A stretch of DNA of 64,000 nucleotides from Rebecca billardiae RCC1528 (GCA_965240325.2 OZ251225.1:1674001-1738000); one strand, 5' to 3'; shown: positions 29,208 through 40,362, numbered from the stretch's first letter. Numbers and translations: made by a program. The notes: generated by a model not told the origin, from the sequence alone.

Positions 29208-32200
29208 ATGTCCTCGCGCGGCCGGCTGTCGAAAGCTGAGGGCGATCTGCTCGAGCCGAGCATCGGCGGGCCGTGGTGGAGCCCTCTGAGCGAGCATGCG
29301 GTGCTCGAGACACTCGCCGGCACCGCCGAGTTTGTGGACGATTCGTTTGCGACCGGCGAGCGCAGCGGCATGCCGTCTGAAAGTCCGCTGCCGAGCGACG
29401 CGGTCTGGCTGCGCCCGTCGAAGTGCATCGACGCGGAGGCGCAGCTCTTCAGCTCGGGTGACGCGCTCATCATCCAGCCGTACGGCGACCTCGACAACGA
29501 GGGCTTCCTCTCCGCGCTCGGCGCTGTCTCGACGCGCGCCGAGCTGATGCTTCGGCTGTTCCACTCGGTCGCCAACGCGCACCGCGGCATGTACACGCTG
29601 AACTTCTACGCGGGCGGCGCGTGGACGCCGGTGCTCGTGGATACGCTGCTCCCGTGCTCCGCCAACCGCGTGCCCGTCTTCTCCTCCTCCAACGCGCGCA
29701 CGGCGTACGCAGTGCCGCTGCTGGAGAAGGGATATGCCAAGCTGCGCGGCGGCTACTCGCGGCTCGCGCGCGACTCGATCGCCGACGCGCTGGTGGCGCT
29801 CACGGGCGGGAGCGTGCTGCGGCAGGAGCTGAGCGATGCCGAGATCGCGCAGAAGGCCGCCGACGGCGAGCTCGTCAAGGAGCTCAAGCACGCGGTGAAC
29901 GCGGGCGACGTCGTGTGCGTCCGGATGACGGACCGCCGACGCTCGGCGCTGCAGGACATGGGCCGACCGGCGTACGGCCTGCGCCGCGCGGAGTACTACG
30001 TGGTGCTCGGCTTCGCCACGGTGGGCTCGGCGTCGTTCGCGCGCGTCCACTCGCCCTGGGGCCCCGCGCCGTGGACCGGCCCGTGGGGCCCCGCGAGCAC
30101 CGAGTGGACGGCCGAGCCCGAGCGCGCGTCGCGGCTGCGCACCGAGCCGCTGCACTCGGACGCTCCCTCCGAGTTTTGGCTGCCGGCGCCGCTGCTGCAG
30201 CTCTTCGACGAGCGCGTGATCTGCCGGCTGTTCCGCGAGGTGCCGCAGCAGGCGGCCCTCGCCGATGGCTGGGACGCCGACACCGCCGGCGGCGCCCCGC
30301 GCGAGGTGCTGATCGGCGAGCAGGAGGCCATCGGCTCTGGCAAGTGGGCTACCAACCCGCAGTTTGTGGTCGCGCTCGACGACACACGCGCCGCGGCGCC
30401 CGCCGTCGAGGTGACGGTGTCGCTCGTGCGCGACATGCGCGCGGAGGTGGACGAGCTGGAGATCAAGCTCGCGCGCGCGCGCGCCGCCGCCGCCGAGGCC
30501 GCCCAGCTCGCGGAGAAGGCGGCGGAGCAGGCGGAGCTCGAGGCGGCGGGCGGCTTGCAAACGCCCGACTCGGCGGCCGCTGCGACCGCAGCGACCGCCG
30601 CCGCCGCCGCCGCCGAGGCGGCCGCCGCGGCGGCGGAGGCGCTGAGCACCGAGCCGACGAGCGTGGGCCTGCACCTCGTGCGCTCCGACGCGCGCGCCCG
30701 CGTCTGGGCCATCCAGCCCAAGGCGCTCGTCGCGAGCGCGCCCCTCTCCGGCGCGTCCGAGGTGACCCTCACCTTCACCGCATCCGCGCGCTACGTGTAC
30801 ACTCTGGTGCCCTCGACCGAACTCGCGGGAGAGGAGGCGCGCTTCCTGCTGCGCTTCTGGTGCGCGCGGGCGCTGACGGTGAGCAAGACGCGGCCGCTTG
30901 TGGTCGAGCGCGCGTACGGCATGTGGCACGGCCGCTCCGCCGGCGGGCCCGTCAGCTCGCGCACATGGAACTCAAACCCGCAGATGTGGCTCGCACTCCC
31001 TCGCCGTTCCTTCCTTCTCCTCACCCTCGAGCGACTGGACGACCACTCGGGCGCGCCGGCGACGGCGGAGGTGCACGAGCGGCCCGGGACGCCCTCGGAC
31101 GCGCGGCCGCCCTCGCTTGGGCCCGGCCAGACCGGCTCGAGCGGCGCGCTCTTCAAGACGCCGAGCAGCACCAACGCGCTCGCACCCGCCCGCCCCAGCA
31201 GCCGCGGCCAATCATTCAAGCGCCCAGGCACGAGCACGGGCGCGTCGTTTCGCGCCGACCGCGGCGGCCGGCGGGAGGCGGAGGTGATGGAGGACGTGGA
31301 CTGGGCGCTCGCGGCGAAGGACGGGGTGGGCGTCGGCGTCACGGTGCTGCGGGGCGACATCCCCGTCGAGACGCAGCGCAAGGTCCTGCGCAGGCCGACC
31401 ACGTCCACGGGCGGCGTCGGCGCTCGGTCGGGCTCGCCCTCGCGCGCCGGGCTGTCAACCGCGCCGGCCGGCTCGCGGCGCGGCGGCGGCGGCGGCGGCG
31501 GCATGGGCGGGCAGGGCACGGTGGATGAGGAGGGCGAGTACGCCGAGGGCGACTCGCCCGACACCGCGAACGAGCCCGTCCGCGCGGGCACCGCCACCAG
31601 CCTCACCTCCCGGGCCCCCTCGCCACGCACCGTCGCGCGCCGCCTCGACGATTCCTTCTTCTCGACGGCGGCGGCGCGCGACTGCTCCCGGCTGCCGCAT
31701 GAGCTCAAGCTGAAGGCGGCGCGCGCGGACCTGGTGGGGCAGGTGCGCCCCGGGCGCAGCCGGCGGTGTACGCTCATGTGCGCGCTCGCGCGCCCGCGCC
31801 ATGCTCCGGCGCGCGCGCGCGCGACCCCTTCGGCCGCGCGTTCTCGCCAAGCGCCATGACGGGCGCGCTCACGCGCCGCGGGCCGCCACCCGCCTGCCCC
31901 CTCGGCCTCCGCGCCGCCCTCTGCGCGCCCTCCTCCGCCTGTGCGCTGTGCTACGCGCGCGCAGGCTCAACCTCGACGGCGACCGGCCGTACGTGATCGT
32001 GCCGTCCCTCGGCGACGCGGGGGTCGAGGCGCGGTTCAGACTGACCATCTACTCCGCGTTCGGCGCGACGATCACGCCCATCTCGCCCGAGGAGCACCTG
32101 ATCGCGCACGGGCGGTGGACGGTGCGCGCGCGCATGCCGCCGCCGCGCGCGCCGCGCGCCGCGCCGCGTCGGCAGGCGAGCGCCGCGCACGGCGCTCAGA

Positions 32201-32740
32201 CGTGTGCCCCCGGCGCGGGCGTGCGCCCACCTGCCGCAGGAGAAGACCTCGACGGGGTGCCACCTCGACTACTGGTCCGAGCGGCTGCAGCGCTGGATGC
32301 GCAACTCGCGCTTCATGTCCAACCCGCAGTTCCAGCTCCGGATCGAGAAGGAGGCGGATGTGCGCATCCGCGTGCAGCGCTCGCGGCTCACGCGCGTCGC
32401 GGACGAGGCGGAGATCGCCGACCGCGCGCTGCTCCTGCGCTCGACGGAGCGGTACTACTCGGAGATGATCGGGCTGTACGTGTTCCGCGCGCCCAGCCTC
32501 GAGGCCGGCGAGCGGCTGCGCATGTCGCAGAAGGGCTACGTCTCGCTCAGCGTCGTGAAGGAGGTGCCGTTTGTGCCGATGGACCACGTCGAGGCGACCG
32601 TCCGGCTCAAGCCGCTCGACGGCGACAGGCCGTACGTGCTCATCCCGTGCGTCTTCGGCGCGGGGCTCGCGGGCAACTTCACGCTCGAGGTGACGAGCGA
32701 GGCGACGATGAGGCTGCACGCGGTGGACGACGCGGCGTGA
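29208..32740 (+). CDS. Calpain-like pseudoprotease with several C2L/domain III modules
   Basis: A three-exon gene, about 1075 residues: 29208-31777, 31965-32121 and 32240-32740. The first ~300 residues follow the calpain CysPc domain: a PSDAVWLRPSK block, GDLDNEGFLSALGAVS, VLVDTLLPC, AVPLLEKGYAKLRGGYSRL and YYVVLGFATV followed by HSPWGPAPWTGPWG. However, the catalytic Cys (DCW in calpains) is replaced by NEG, the His of GHAY by Glu (RAEYY) and the Asn of RNPWG by Ser, so it should be inactive. C-terminal to this are calpain beta-sandwich (domain III) modules: KWATNPQFVVAL, SRTWNSNPQMWLAL, DRPYVIVPSLGDAG, RFMSNPQFQLRI and DRPYVLIPCVFGAG, separated by a long Ala/Glu helix at about 415-490. The second intron (32122-32239, GTGCGC) is well placed; the first donor (31778) is less certain. 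Confidence 0.8.
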
Positions 32741-33136
32741 GATCGATCGTCGCATCATCAATCAATACGACATCATCATCGTCATCGCATGTCGAGGACG
32801 GTCATCGTAATTCGTATGCGGACGAACAGCTCGAGGCAGGGCGTTACGCAATACGCCTTACAGTTTACTATGATTGAACGTGCACACTTGGTTAAGGCGT
32901 GATTAATAACGCCATTTAGGATCGCGTGATGAATTGACGCCCCGCGGCCCGCCCCGGCGGGCCCGACGTGTCGGCTGCACAGGCACGTATCATGCGCACC
33001 AGGCCAAAACTCGTCGTTATTTTAGTTAGCGTCTAGCTATGGCTCGAATTCGAGCAGCATTTCCATTCTATCTCCCCGCCTGGCCGAATAACACGACGTC
33101 GTCATAGTCGTCATAGATAGCGGGATGCATAGGCGT

Positions 33137-33221
33137 GGCGACGGCTTCATGGGCGGTGACAGTTGGCGGGCGTCAATCTCGCCTGCCTGAGCTGTGTGCG
33201 TCTCTTATTCTTATAGTAAAC
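33137..33221 (+). repeat. Dispersed repeat copy A (77 identical bases, same strand as copy B)
   Basis: This segment, starting GGCGACGGCTTCATGGGCGG and ending in CTCTTATTCTTA, recurs without mismatch at 60885-60961. A TAGTAAACT-like end follows in both. Confidence 0.9.
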
Positions 33222-33410
33222 TGTAGTCGCTGTCGTTACACTTACATCCGATCACAGCAATAATCACATTTCCGACGACGTCATCCTAAGGCACGGTCAC
33301 GGACATCATTCATCATTCAATCGATGCTGATAGACTACTGCTCACCATCATCGATGATCGATCTACTACTGCCTGATGATGCTTATTAGTCTGTCATGCA
33401 TAGTCTTTCA

Positions 33411-33537
33411 GTCTCATTATTGTCGGCGTCGCCGGTCCTCTGAGTGCCGTCCGACGACGCAATAATTTCGGTCTCATTGGCATCGGCGTCGCCGGTCCTC
33501 CCGATGACTGAGTGGTCCGACGCAATATACTAATTTC
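33411..33537 (+). repeat. Two approximate ~62 bp tandem copies
   Basis: GTCTCATT...TCGGCGTCGCCGGTCCTC...CCGACG...AATTTCG occurs at 33411-33470 and 33471-33537 with several differences. Confidence 0.8.
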
Positions 33538-33549
33538 GTGATGTCAAGC

Positions 33550-33551
<2 letters not shown>

Positions 33552-33603
<52 letters not shown>
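33552..33603. repeat. (TA)n microsatellite
   Basis: An uninterrupted alternating TA tract. Confidence 0.97.
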
Positions 33604-33605
<2 letters not shown>

Positions 33606-34375
33606 GATCATATCGTCGACGATATTATTGTCTGATTGATATTATTCTGTGTGCTACTGCTCGTCACGATCTCGGCTGCGTAAGTCAGACTACACTATGT
33701 AGTCAGTGACTACAGGCCGTAAGCCGTAGTCGCGTGACTGACTAGTCACTATTCACTAACTGCCGGCTCACTGAGTAACTCAAACTGTGACTGCTGTTGT
33801 CAGTGATGTCATCATTCAGATTGCAATGTCAACATCAGTTGACAATGACACTGACAGCTGAGTGAGTCAGTCGCGACAGTCGTGTGAGTACTGTCTGCTG
33901 ACGAGTGTCAATGATCGAATTCGTCCAGGCTTCAGTGTATCAGTCAGGCCGGACACTCGGACAGTCGGTCTTATATGACCCGCCGCGTACGCACATCCGC
34001 CCGGCACATCGAAGCTATCGGACGGGGCAGCGTGAAAGATCGATGGCGATCTTGATGGGAGAAACTGCAGTGCATCATGGACAGAGCTCGTCGTGCGCGC
34101 ACCCGACAGCGCGAGGTCTTGATTGAGGCTTGAATGGCCGGGGCGGTCCGCGCTGAGTCCGGGCGTCAGTCAGCGACGGCGTGAGGCCGGAGCGACAACA
34201 GCCACGGCTCGGCTTGGCCGCTGAGGCGGTGGCAATGTGGCATCGAGCGCAGAGCACGAGACGCAAGCCGAGAGCAAAGCCGGTCGCGCGCGAGGTGCCG
34301 CGCGCCCGGAGGCTTTGGCAGCTGGCGGCTCGGCGGCGCGGCAGGAGCCAGCCACGGGAGCTCGGCGCCGCGCGC

Positions 34376-36983
34376 TCAGACCATGGACTTGTTCGCCTCC
34401 TTGGCCGCCGCGCTGATGTCGCCGTCGCACGCCTTCAAAATCTTGCGCAGCTCGTCGGACGAGGCGCCGGGGCACATCAGCCGGAGCTGGTCCACCTTGT
34501 CCTCCATCGACGAGTGCTCCGCGCTCACGCCCGACGCGGACTGCACCATCTTGTCGAACTGGCCCTCCTCGAGCGAGGCCTTGAAGTCCTCGGTCGACAT
34601 GGCCGACTTGGACGGCTTGGCCGTCGCCTTGCGGAATTCCTTCTGCGAGGGCGAGTTCTTGCGGAAGTGGCGCTGGATCGTGACGGCGGCCGAGCGGCAG
34701 CCCTCGTCGTAGTCGTCCTCGAGCGAGTCGGACGAGCCCTGGTTGACCGTGAAGACGCGGCGCAGGTGCGTGTTGTGCAGGTTGCCGAGCAGAGAGCCTT
34801 CCTTGAGCGTCGCGCGCCTCTTGCCGACGCCGCGCGGCGCGTTTTTGTCCTCGAGAATGCCGGTGGCCTGCGTGGGCGCGCGCGGGGCGAGCGGCGCGGG
34901 CGCGCAGCGGCGCGGGGTGAGTCGCGCGGCGGCGAGCCGCGCCCCGGGCGCGTACGCGCGTCGTGTGTGTGTCTTCCTCATGGGCGGCGCCACCGCCGAC
35001 ACCGCGGAGGTGCACGCTTGGGCACCTTCGCGATGTCGGTGATGGTGCCGCCCATGAGGAAGATGGTAAGCGCGGCGAGGATGAGCGTGGTCTGCATGAT
35101 GGCGAGCGAGTCGTCGTTGGCGGGGAAGTCGTTGTGCTGGTAGCCCACCGCGGAGATCGCGAACGCGACGCCGCCGCGCAGCCCCGAGAACCACATCACG
35201 TGCATGTACGTGGTCGAAATGGGCGGCAGCTCCGAGTCGGGGCTGCGGCGGAAGAGCATGTTGGTGATGAAGGAGAAGAGGTAGATGTGCGTCCGGCCGA
35301 GCGCGCACGCGATGACCGAGACGCCGATCATCTTCCACGTCGTGCCGTTCCAGATCGGGAAGGCGAACGCCGCCATGCCGAGGTACACGAAGACGAACGT
35401 CTCGGCGAGCAGCGCGACGACCTTGAACTGGCGCGCGGTGAGCGTCTGCGCCTCCTTCGAGAGGTTGTCGCGCGTGTACTTGGCCATCACGATGCCGCAG
35501 AAGAGGATCGCCACGATGCCCGAGAGCTCGAACGCCTCGGCGGTGTAGTACGCGCCCCACGCGTACGTCGCGATCATCGCCGCCTCGACGAAGAGCGAGT
35601 CCTCGTGGTGCCACAGCCCCGCATGCTTGTACACATACGCAGAGAGGAAGCCAAACGCCATGCCAATCAGCAGCGAGCCGATGAAGATCTTAAGGAAGAG
35701 GCCGACCGCCGCGCCGACGGTGACCGCGCTCACTTCGACGTACTTGAAGCCCAGCAGCGTGCGCGAGAGCACGATCGCCACCGCGTCGTTCATCACCGAC
35801 TCGCCGAACACCTGCGGTGGGCGCGCGGGGCGGGCGCGGCGGCGCGGCGCGTGAGCGAGCCGTCGCTCGCGCGCGCGGTGCACCGCGGGGACGTGCCGGC
35901 GGCACGCGCGGGCGGACGCAGGGCACGGCGCCGAGCAGCGGCCGTACGCACCATCGAGAAGAGGTCGACCTTCACGCCGAGCGCCTGGAACACGGCGAGC
36001 ACCGTCACGGGGTCGGTCGCAGAGATGAGCGAGCCAAACGTAAGAGCGGCGAGGCCGCCGATCGGGTGGCTGATGCCCATCTTGCCCGCCTGCCACACGA
36101 TGCCGCCCACGACGAAGGTGGACATGAGCGTGCCGATGAAGGCGTACAGCACCGTCGGGAAGAGGTTCGCGAAGAACGCCTGCCTGTTCGTGTTGTAGCC
36201 CGCCTGTGGCGCGCACGCGCGCAGCAGGCGAAGGAGCGCGTGAGGCCGCGGGCACGAGGACAGCTCACGTGCGCGCGCGCGCGCGGCGCGTGCGGGCGAG
36301 CGCGCCCACCTCGAAGATGATGGGCGGGAGGAGCCAGATCATGAAAAACTCGAAGTCAAACTTCATGTCGCCGAGCATCATCTCGCCGTGGAGCACGTAG
36401 AAGACGGCCGATGCGAGAATGCCGAGCAGCACCGCGACGCCCGCCTCCGGCAGGTAGGGGAAGTGAATAGACTCGAGGTAGTGGCCGACGAGGTAGGTGA
36501 CGGCGAGGCACATGAGGCCAATCACGATGCCCCACTTGAGCGTCGAAACCTCCTTCTCCTCCTCCTCGAGCGCCTGCGGGCACCCGCGCCGTCAGAACGG
36601 GTGCGCGTGCGGGCGCAGAGGGCGCGCTAATGAGCTCACGCGCGCATGCTTGTACGAGCGACGCGGGCGCGTGGGGCCGCGCGGCCACGCACCTCGCGCT
36701 CGTCCTCCTCCTCCTCCTCACTCTCGCCGTGGTGGTGGTGCTCGCCGCCACCCTCAAACCCGGCGATGGGCATGCCGAGCGCGCCATCAGGGCCGTGAGC
36801 GCCAAGCACCTTTGTGCCCTCGTGGATTGCCGCGTCGACGGCAGACTCCACCTCGGGCACGGGCGTGGGCTCGGGCGTGGGCTCGGGCGTGGGCGTCGCT
36901 TTCGCCTTGCCGCGCGCCTCCGCGCCGTGCAGGCATGCGAAGACCGCGAGGGCCGCGACGAGCAGCAAGCTTGGGCGCCCCAT
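34376..36983 (-). CDS. Na+/H+ exchanger (NHE, SLC9-like) with C-terminal CUE-like domain, five exons
   Basis: A cation/proton antiporter of the endomembrane NHE type. Exons: 36983-36693, 36573-36310, 36203-35952, 35811-35026 and 34867-34376, all phase 0, giving 694 residues. It begins with a signal peptide (MGRPSLLLVAALAVFACLHG), then a Pro/Glu linker and HHHH/acidic stretch. Transport motifs include FFMIWLLPPIIFE, GSLISATDPVTVLAVFQALG, VFGESVMNDAVAIVL and WFSGLRGGVAFAIS, with about 12 hydrophobic helices. The cytosolic tail has an IQ-like segment (AAVTIQRHFRKNS) and ends in VDQLRLMCPGASSDELRKIL plus ACDGDISAAAKEA, a pattern of the CUE ubiquitin-binding fold. Donors are GTGCGT, GTGGGC, GTGCGT and GTGCCC. 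An upstream in-frame ATG at 37013 adds ten residues. The CUE call is by eye. Confidence 0.88.
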
Positions 36984-37513
36984 CTTGTGCCGCCGAAAAT
37001 GTGAGCGGTTCATTCCCCTGCTGCAGCCGGCTTCTCGGGGCCGTGCAGTCGTGCACGGCCGGCGAATCGTGGCCGGCCACTGCCACGACTCCTGGACGTG
37101 AGGTGCTGTGGAATGCGGAACAGTCGCGGCTCTGTTTTGTACTAGACGGAGTCTGTTTCGAGGCCGATGAGGCGATGACCCCGTCAGATCTGATGAGTGG
37201 GACTGCCACACATCACAGAGCCCGTTCTGACCGCCTGCTCAACTTCATCTTTCATCAGCCTCCAGCGGAAGCACCTCGGACATTCGCAGCTCCGGATGGC
37301 CTCGTGGCTTTGTCCTGCTGCCCCGAAACCGGAACACCGGACTGGCGAAGCGCAAGCGCGCCAATGGCGTTACCAGTATGGCGGCACATGCGATCACTCA
37401 CTTGCACGCAAGGGAACGGGAAGGGGGTGATGGGGGCAGGGAAGATGAGACGACTTGAGGGGGAGGAGTATGCGAGATGCGTTTTGACCGTGACCTCAGC
37501 ATTGATGTCTGAT

Positions 37514-37786
37514 TCACACCTCTGAACAAACCTGTGCGCAGTCGACATGCGGCACTGCACCCCGTGCCCCTCGCGCATAATGCGTTGCCCATCGCAACCA
37601 ATACTCAATCTGCACCAAGGCATCAGTGATGGCCATGAATTCGGCCGGACCGGGGGCCTGCTGCCTCTCGAACCTGGAGCAATGCACATGCACAGGGGCA
37701 GTGTAATTGTTGTTGCTGTAGAATGAGAAGGCACACGCTGCCTGCCGGGACTCCGCATCGAATGAGCTGCGTCCGTCGGGCCAGCA
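37514..37786 (-). pseudogene. Possible RNase H-like retroelement fragment
   Basis: A 90-codon open stretch with no ATG reads DGRSSFDAESRQAACAFSFY, then HCSRFERQQAPGPAEFMAIT and DALVQIEYWLRWATHYAR. The spacing of an early Asp-Gly-Ser-like site and an AE(F/L)MAIxDAL helix resembles RNase H domains, including those of retrotransposons. It is bounded by stops and third positions are not strongly GC-biased, so it is probably a relic. The call is tentative. Confidence 0.3.
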
Positions 37787-38104
37787 TTAACATGCCAGGT
37801 CCCGGAGGTGTTAGCAGATTGCGGGGGTTGGGCGGATCACAGGTAGTACGCTTGGCAGCCGGCACGTGCCCCAGGTATCTGTAGTAGCTCTGGTCAGTCA
37901 GGACTGCCCTCAGCCGATATCCCTGACGGCCGCAGTCGCATCACCGACGCCCAGCCGAGCAGGATGGCATGTCCATGTGACAGGCAGTGAGGCCAGCTCT
38001 GCATAAAATGCAGTGGAGACCATTTGTCCCGGCGGTTGTTGCATGAGCACGCCCAGTCGCCCACTCATTTCTCGCCGGCCGAATAATGAACGTCTCTCTA
38101 GAGT

Positions 38105-38300
38105 CTAGGGCGCGGTCTCAAAAAACGAAACACTCGGTCTCCACGCCGGCCCTGAAAGTGAAAATCGGCAAAATCGCCCGTCCCTTTTTTATTCGGATCA
38201 AAGATCGTCTTTTTGACAGTGACGTGACAGTTCGTGCCCGCGCTGCGGGCTCTGACACTCACCACTCGACGCTGCGCGCCTCCGCGCGCCCTGGCACGGC
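38105..38300 (+). repeat. Dispersed ~170 bp repeat, copy A
   Basis: Similar, on the opposite strand, to 48690-48850. Shared landmarks are CTCGGTCTCC, CGTCCCTTTTTT, GATCAAAGATC followed by TTTTTGA, and GCGGGCTC followed by ACGCTGCGCGC. Confidence 0.7.
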
Positions 38301-38761
38301 GGGCGTGGCGGCGGTCCACGTACTGATTATAACTCATCATCTGATATTATATATTCTACGTTTTCTAGTGACGGTCCGCACGGTCGATCTCAGATCTGTC
38401 CCGGGACTGAGTTATTAACTACTGGCTGTCGGACCGCACTACTCTTATTATTATTAGTAGACTATGTGCACTTCAGGAATCAGACTGCGCGCAGGCGGAC
38501 AGCGCTGTCACTAGTGTCAGCGTCGGTACTCCGCGTGCCTACTAGACAATAAACTTACGTACTTCCTGAATCGGCCAGAGAGTACGTATTCGGTATCATA
38601 GTTAAGTGTATAGTCGTCCGTATTGACGTAGCGGCGCGCGCTTTTGACAGCCGAGTCCGCAAGTCCGCAACGCGCCGACCGCCGGTTGACGCTGACGAGC
38701 CACCCGTATCATGCTGCACTCAGGGCGTGGGAGTCTCTTTGTCCTGTGTCAGCTCTGGTAG

Positions 38762-40362
38762 CTAGTAGCACTGAGCAGACTCCGAAGCACTGCCGGCGAC
38801 CAACTGCAGGAGCTGCTCGAGGGGGAGCTCCTCGGTGATGAGCTGCACCAGCTCCGACTCGGCGATCCCCTCTCCCAGTTCGAGCGCCTGCGCCTCACCA
38901 CCGTCGCCAGAGGAAGCGCCAGCTACGGCGCCGTGCAGCGTCGACGTGGGTGCCGCGTCTCCGCCTCCGGGCTTCAGGAGCGCGCCCGGGCCGAGCACAC
39001 CGCACAAATTCTCGTGCGCTGTGCAGGCCACTGGGCTCGTGTCACTGCCGGTCGCAGCTCCGTCCGCGCCGCGCGGTGCGAGCACGTCGTCCACCGTGTC
39101 AGAGGCGACGATCGTTTGCGCAGAGGAAGGCGCGGGCGATGCCGTCGGCTCCACACGGGCGGGCGCTGGCTCGCAGGGTGCGCCGCCGCTCGCCCTCATC
39201 CCGAGCACGCGCGCGCCACAGATGAAGGCATCGTCCTCCAGCAGGTAGCACTCGTAGGTCTCGCCGCCCGGTCTGAAGGCGACGCGCATGCGCATGCGCA
39301 GCGAGACGCGGCTGCCGTTGACAAGCACGTTGACGTGCGCGGGCGCCGGCCCCTCGACGAAGCACATCTGCTCGGGATCGCGCGCGCGGGCGATCGTCTC
39401 CACCCACAGCCGCGCGGCACTCCGATCGACCCCGCCGTTCCACCACGCGTCGTTCCAGTACAAGTCGTCGCACGCGATGCACGCCTGCTCGAGCTCCTCG
39501 AGCGAGGCGCCGATGTGCTGCCACCAGGCGGGGAATGCGGCGTTGTAAAAGTAGCGCGCGCCGCCCGGAACCTCCACGCGCGTGATGCACGGCAGGGGCA
39601 GCCCGTGCCACTCGGCCACAAACTCGGGCAGCATCGCCTCGCTCGGCGGCGGTGCACTCGGGTCGACCGACTCGGAGCCGAGCGTCATCATGCGCATGGC
39701 GTCATCGAGCGTGACGCGTAGCTCGCTCGCCATGCGCAGCCCCTCGTTGGTGAGCTCTGGAAGTGCAGGGACCCGGCGGCGAGGAGCGGGCGGGCGGGGC
39801 GCGTGCGTGGACGGGCGGGGCGCGTGCGCGGGCGCGCGTCAGCGCGAGAGTGCGTGATCGGAGGGGCCAGGCGCCCCGCGGGCAGCGCGCACCCCAGCTC
39901 TGGTGGCGCTTCGCCGTCGAGAAAGCTGACTTCACGAACACAAGTCGCACCCTGTAGCCCTCGGGCGTGTCCAATCGGACGGAGGAGCTCGTCGCGGTAT
40001 TGCTGCCAGACCTCCTCCTCGAGCTGTCTCGCGACTGCGATCGGCCGCGCCGGAGCCTGCGCAACCAATAGTCCTCCTGGCGTCATGCTCGGTGCTTCCG
40101 ACGCGGCCCCGTTGGGGCTTGGGCGCGCCGGCTTCATGAGCGCCCGGACGGCTGGGCCGAGCCGCTTTATCGTCCCCGCAACGTTCCCGTGCCGCCCACG
40201 GCGGGATGGCTCGTTGGGGATGCAGACAAGCCCAAGGCGTTCGCAGCGGCTGCAAGTCGAGCTCTCGCACGCTTCGAGGTCGCATCGGACCTTGCTGAGC
40301 CGACATCCCTTGCACGAGCTGGCCGCATGCTTCCGCTGCGTGCTTGATGTCGTTCCCGTCAT
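38762..40362 (-). CDS. Zn2Cys6 (fungal-type) transcription factor, two exons
   Basis: Exon 1 (40362-39951) carries a binuclear zinc cluster at residues 17-47: Cys17, 20, 27, 37, 40 and 47, in SSCKGCRLSKVRCDLEAC and STCSRCERLGLVC, that is CX2CX6CX9CX2CX6C with the basic KxRC helix. A basic linker (RRGRHGNVAGTIKRLG) and an acidic helix QLEEEVWQQYRDELLR follow. Exon 2 (39756-38762) has a globular domain (GGARYFYNAAFPAWWQHIGA, DLYWNDAWWNGGVD, ECYLLEDDAF) that looks PAS-like, then a Gly/Ala/Ser-rich acidic tail possibly for activation. The intron (39950-39757) starts GTGCGA and ends CAG; joining restores a Glu codon. The product is 468 residues. Zn2Cys6 plus PAS is the layout of fungal AcuK/Ert1-type regulators; here that comparison is inference. 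Confidence 0.75.

Larger units (their letters stand above)
32741..34375. other. Long intergenic region with repeats
   Basis: About 1.6 kb with no supported gene. It holds a dispersed 77-bp repeat, an approximate tandem duplication and a TA microsatellite, all listed separately. Confidence 0.6.
36984..38761. other. Intergenic region with retroelement-like relic and dispersed repeat
   Basis: About 1.8 kb between NHE and the Zn2Cys6 gene. It contains a possible RNase H-like relic and a copy of a repeat shared with 48.7-48.85 kb. No intact gene is supported. Confidence 0.55.

Noticed and set aside
28047-30929. A 960-codon open frame on the minus strand extending through the antisense of the calpain-like gene
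   Set aside because: Only the part below 29015 has protein-like features (zinc knuckles). The rest is Arg/Gly/Ala-rich antisense of a strongly biased coding frame, a usual effect of high GC.
29621-31528. A 635-codon plus-strand frame overlapping the calpain-like gene in another frame
   Set aside because: Low-complexity Arg/Ala/Gly translation; a shadow of the real frame.
37255-37758. A minus-strand frame overlapping the RNase H-like relic
   Set aside because: It is in another frame from the relic, starts at a non-ATG codon and has no codon bias.
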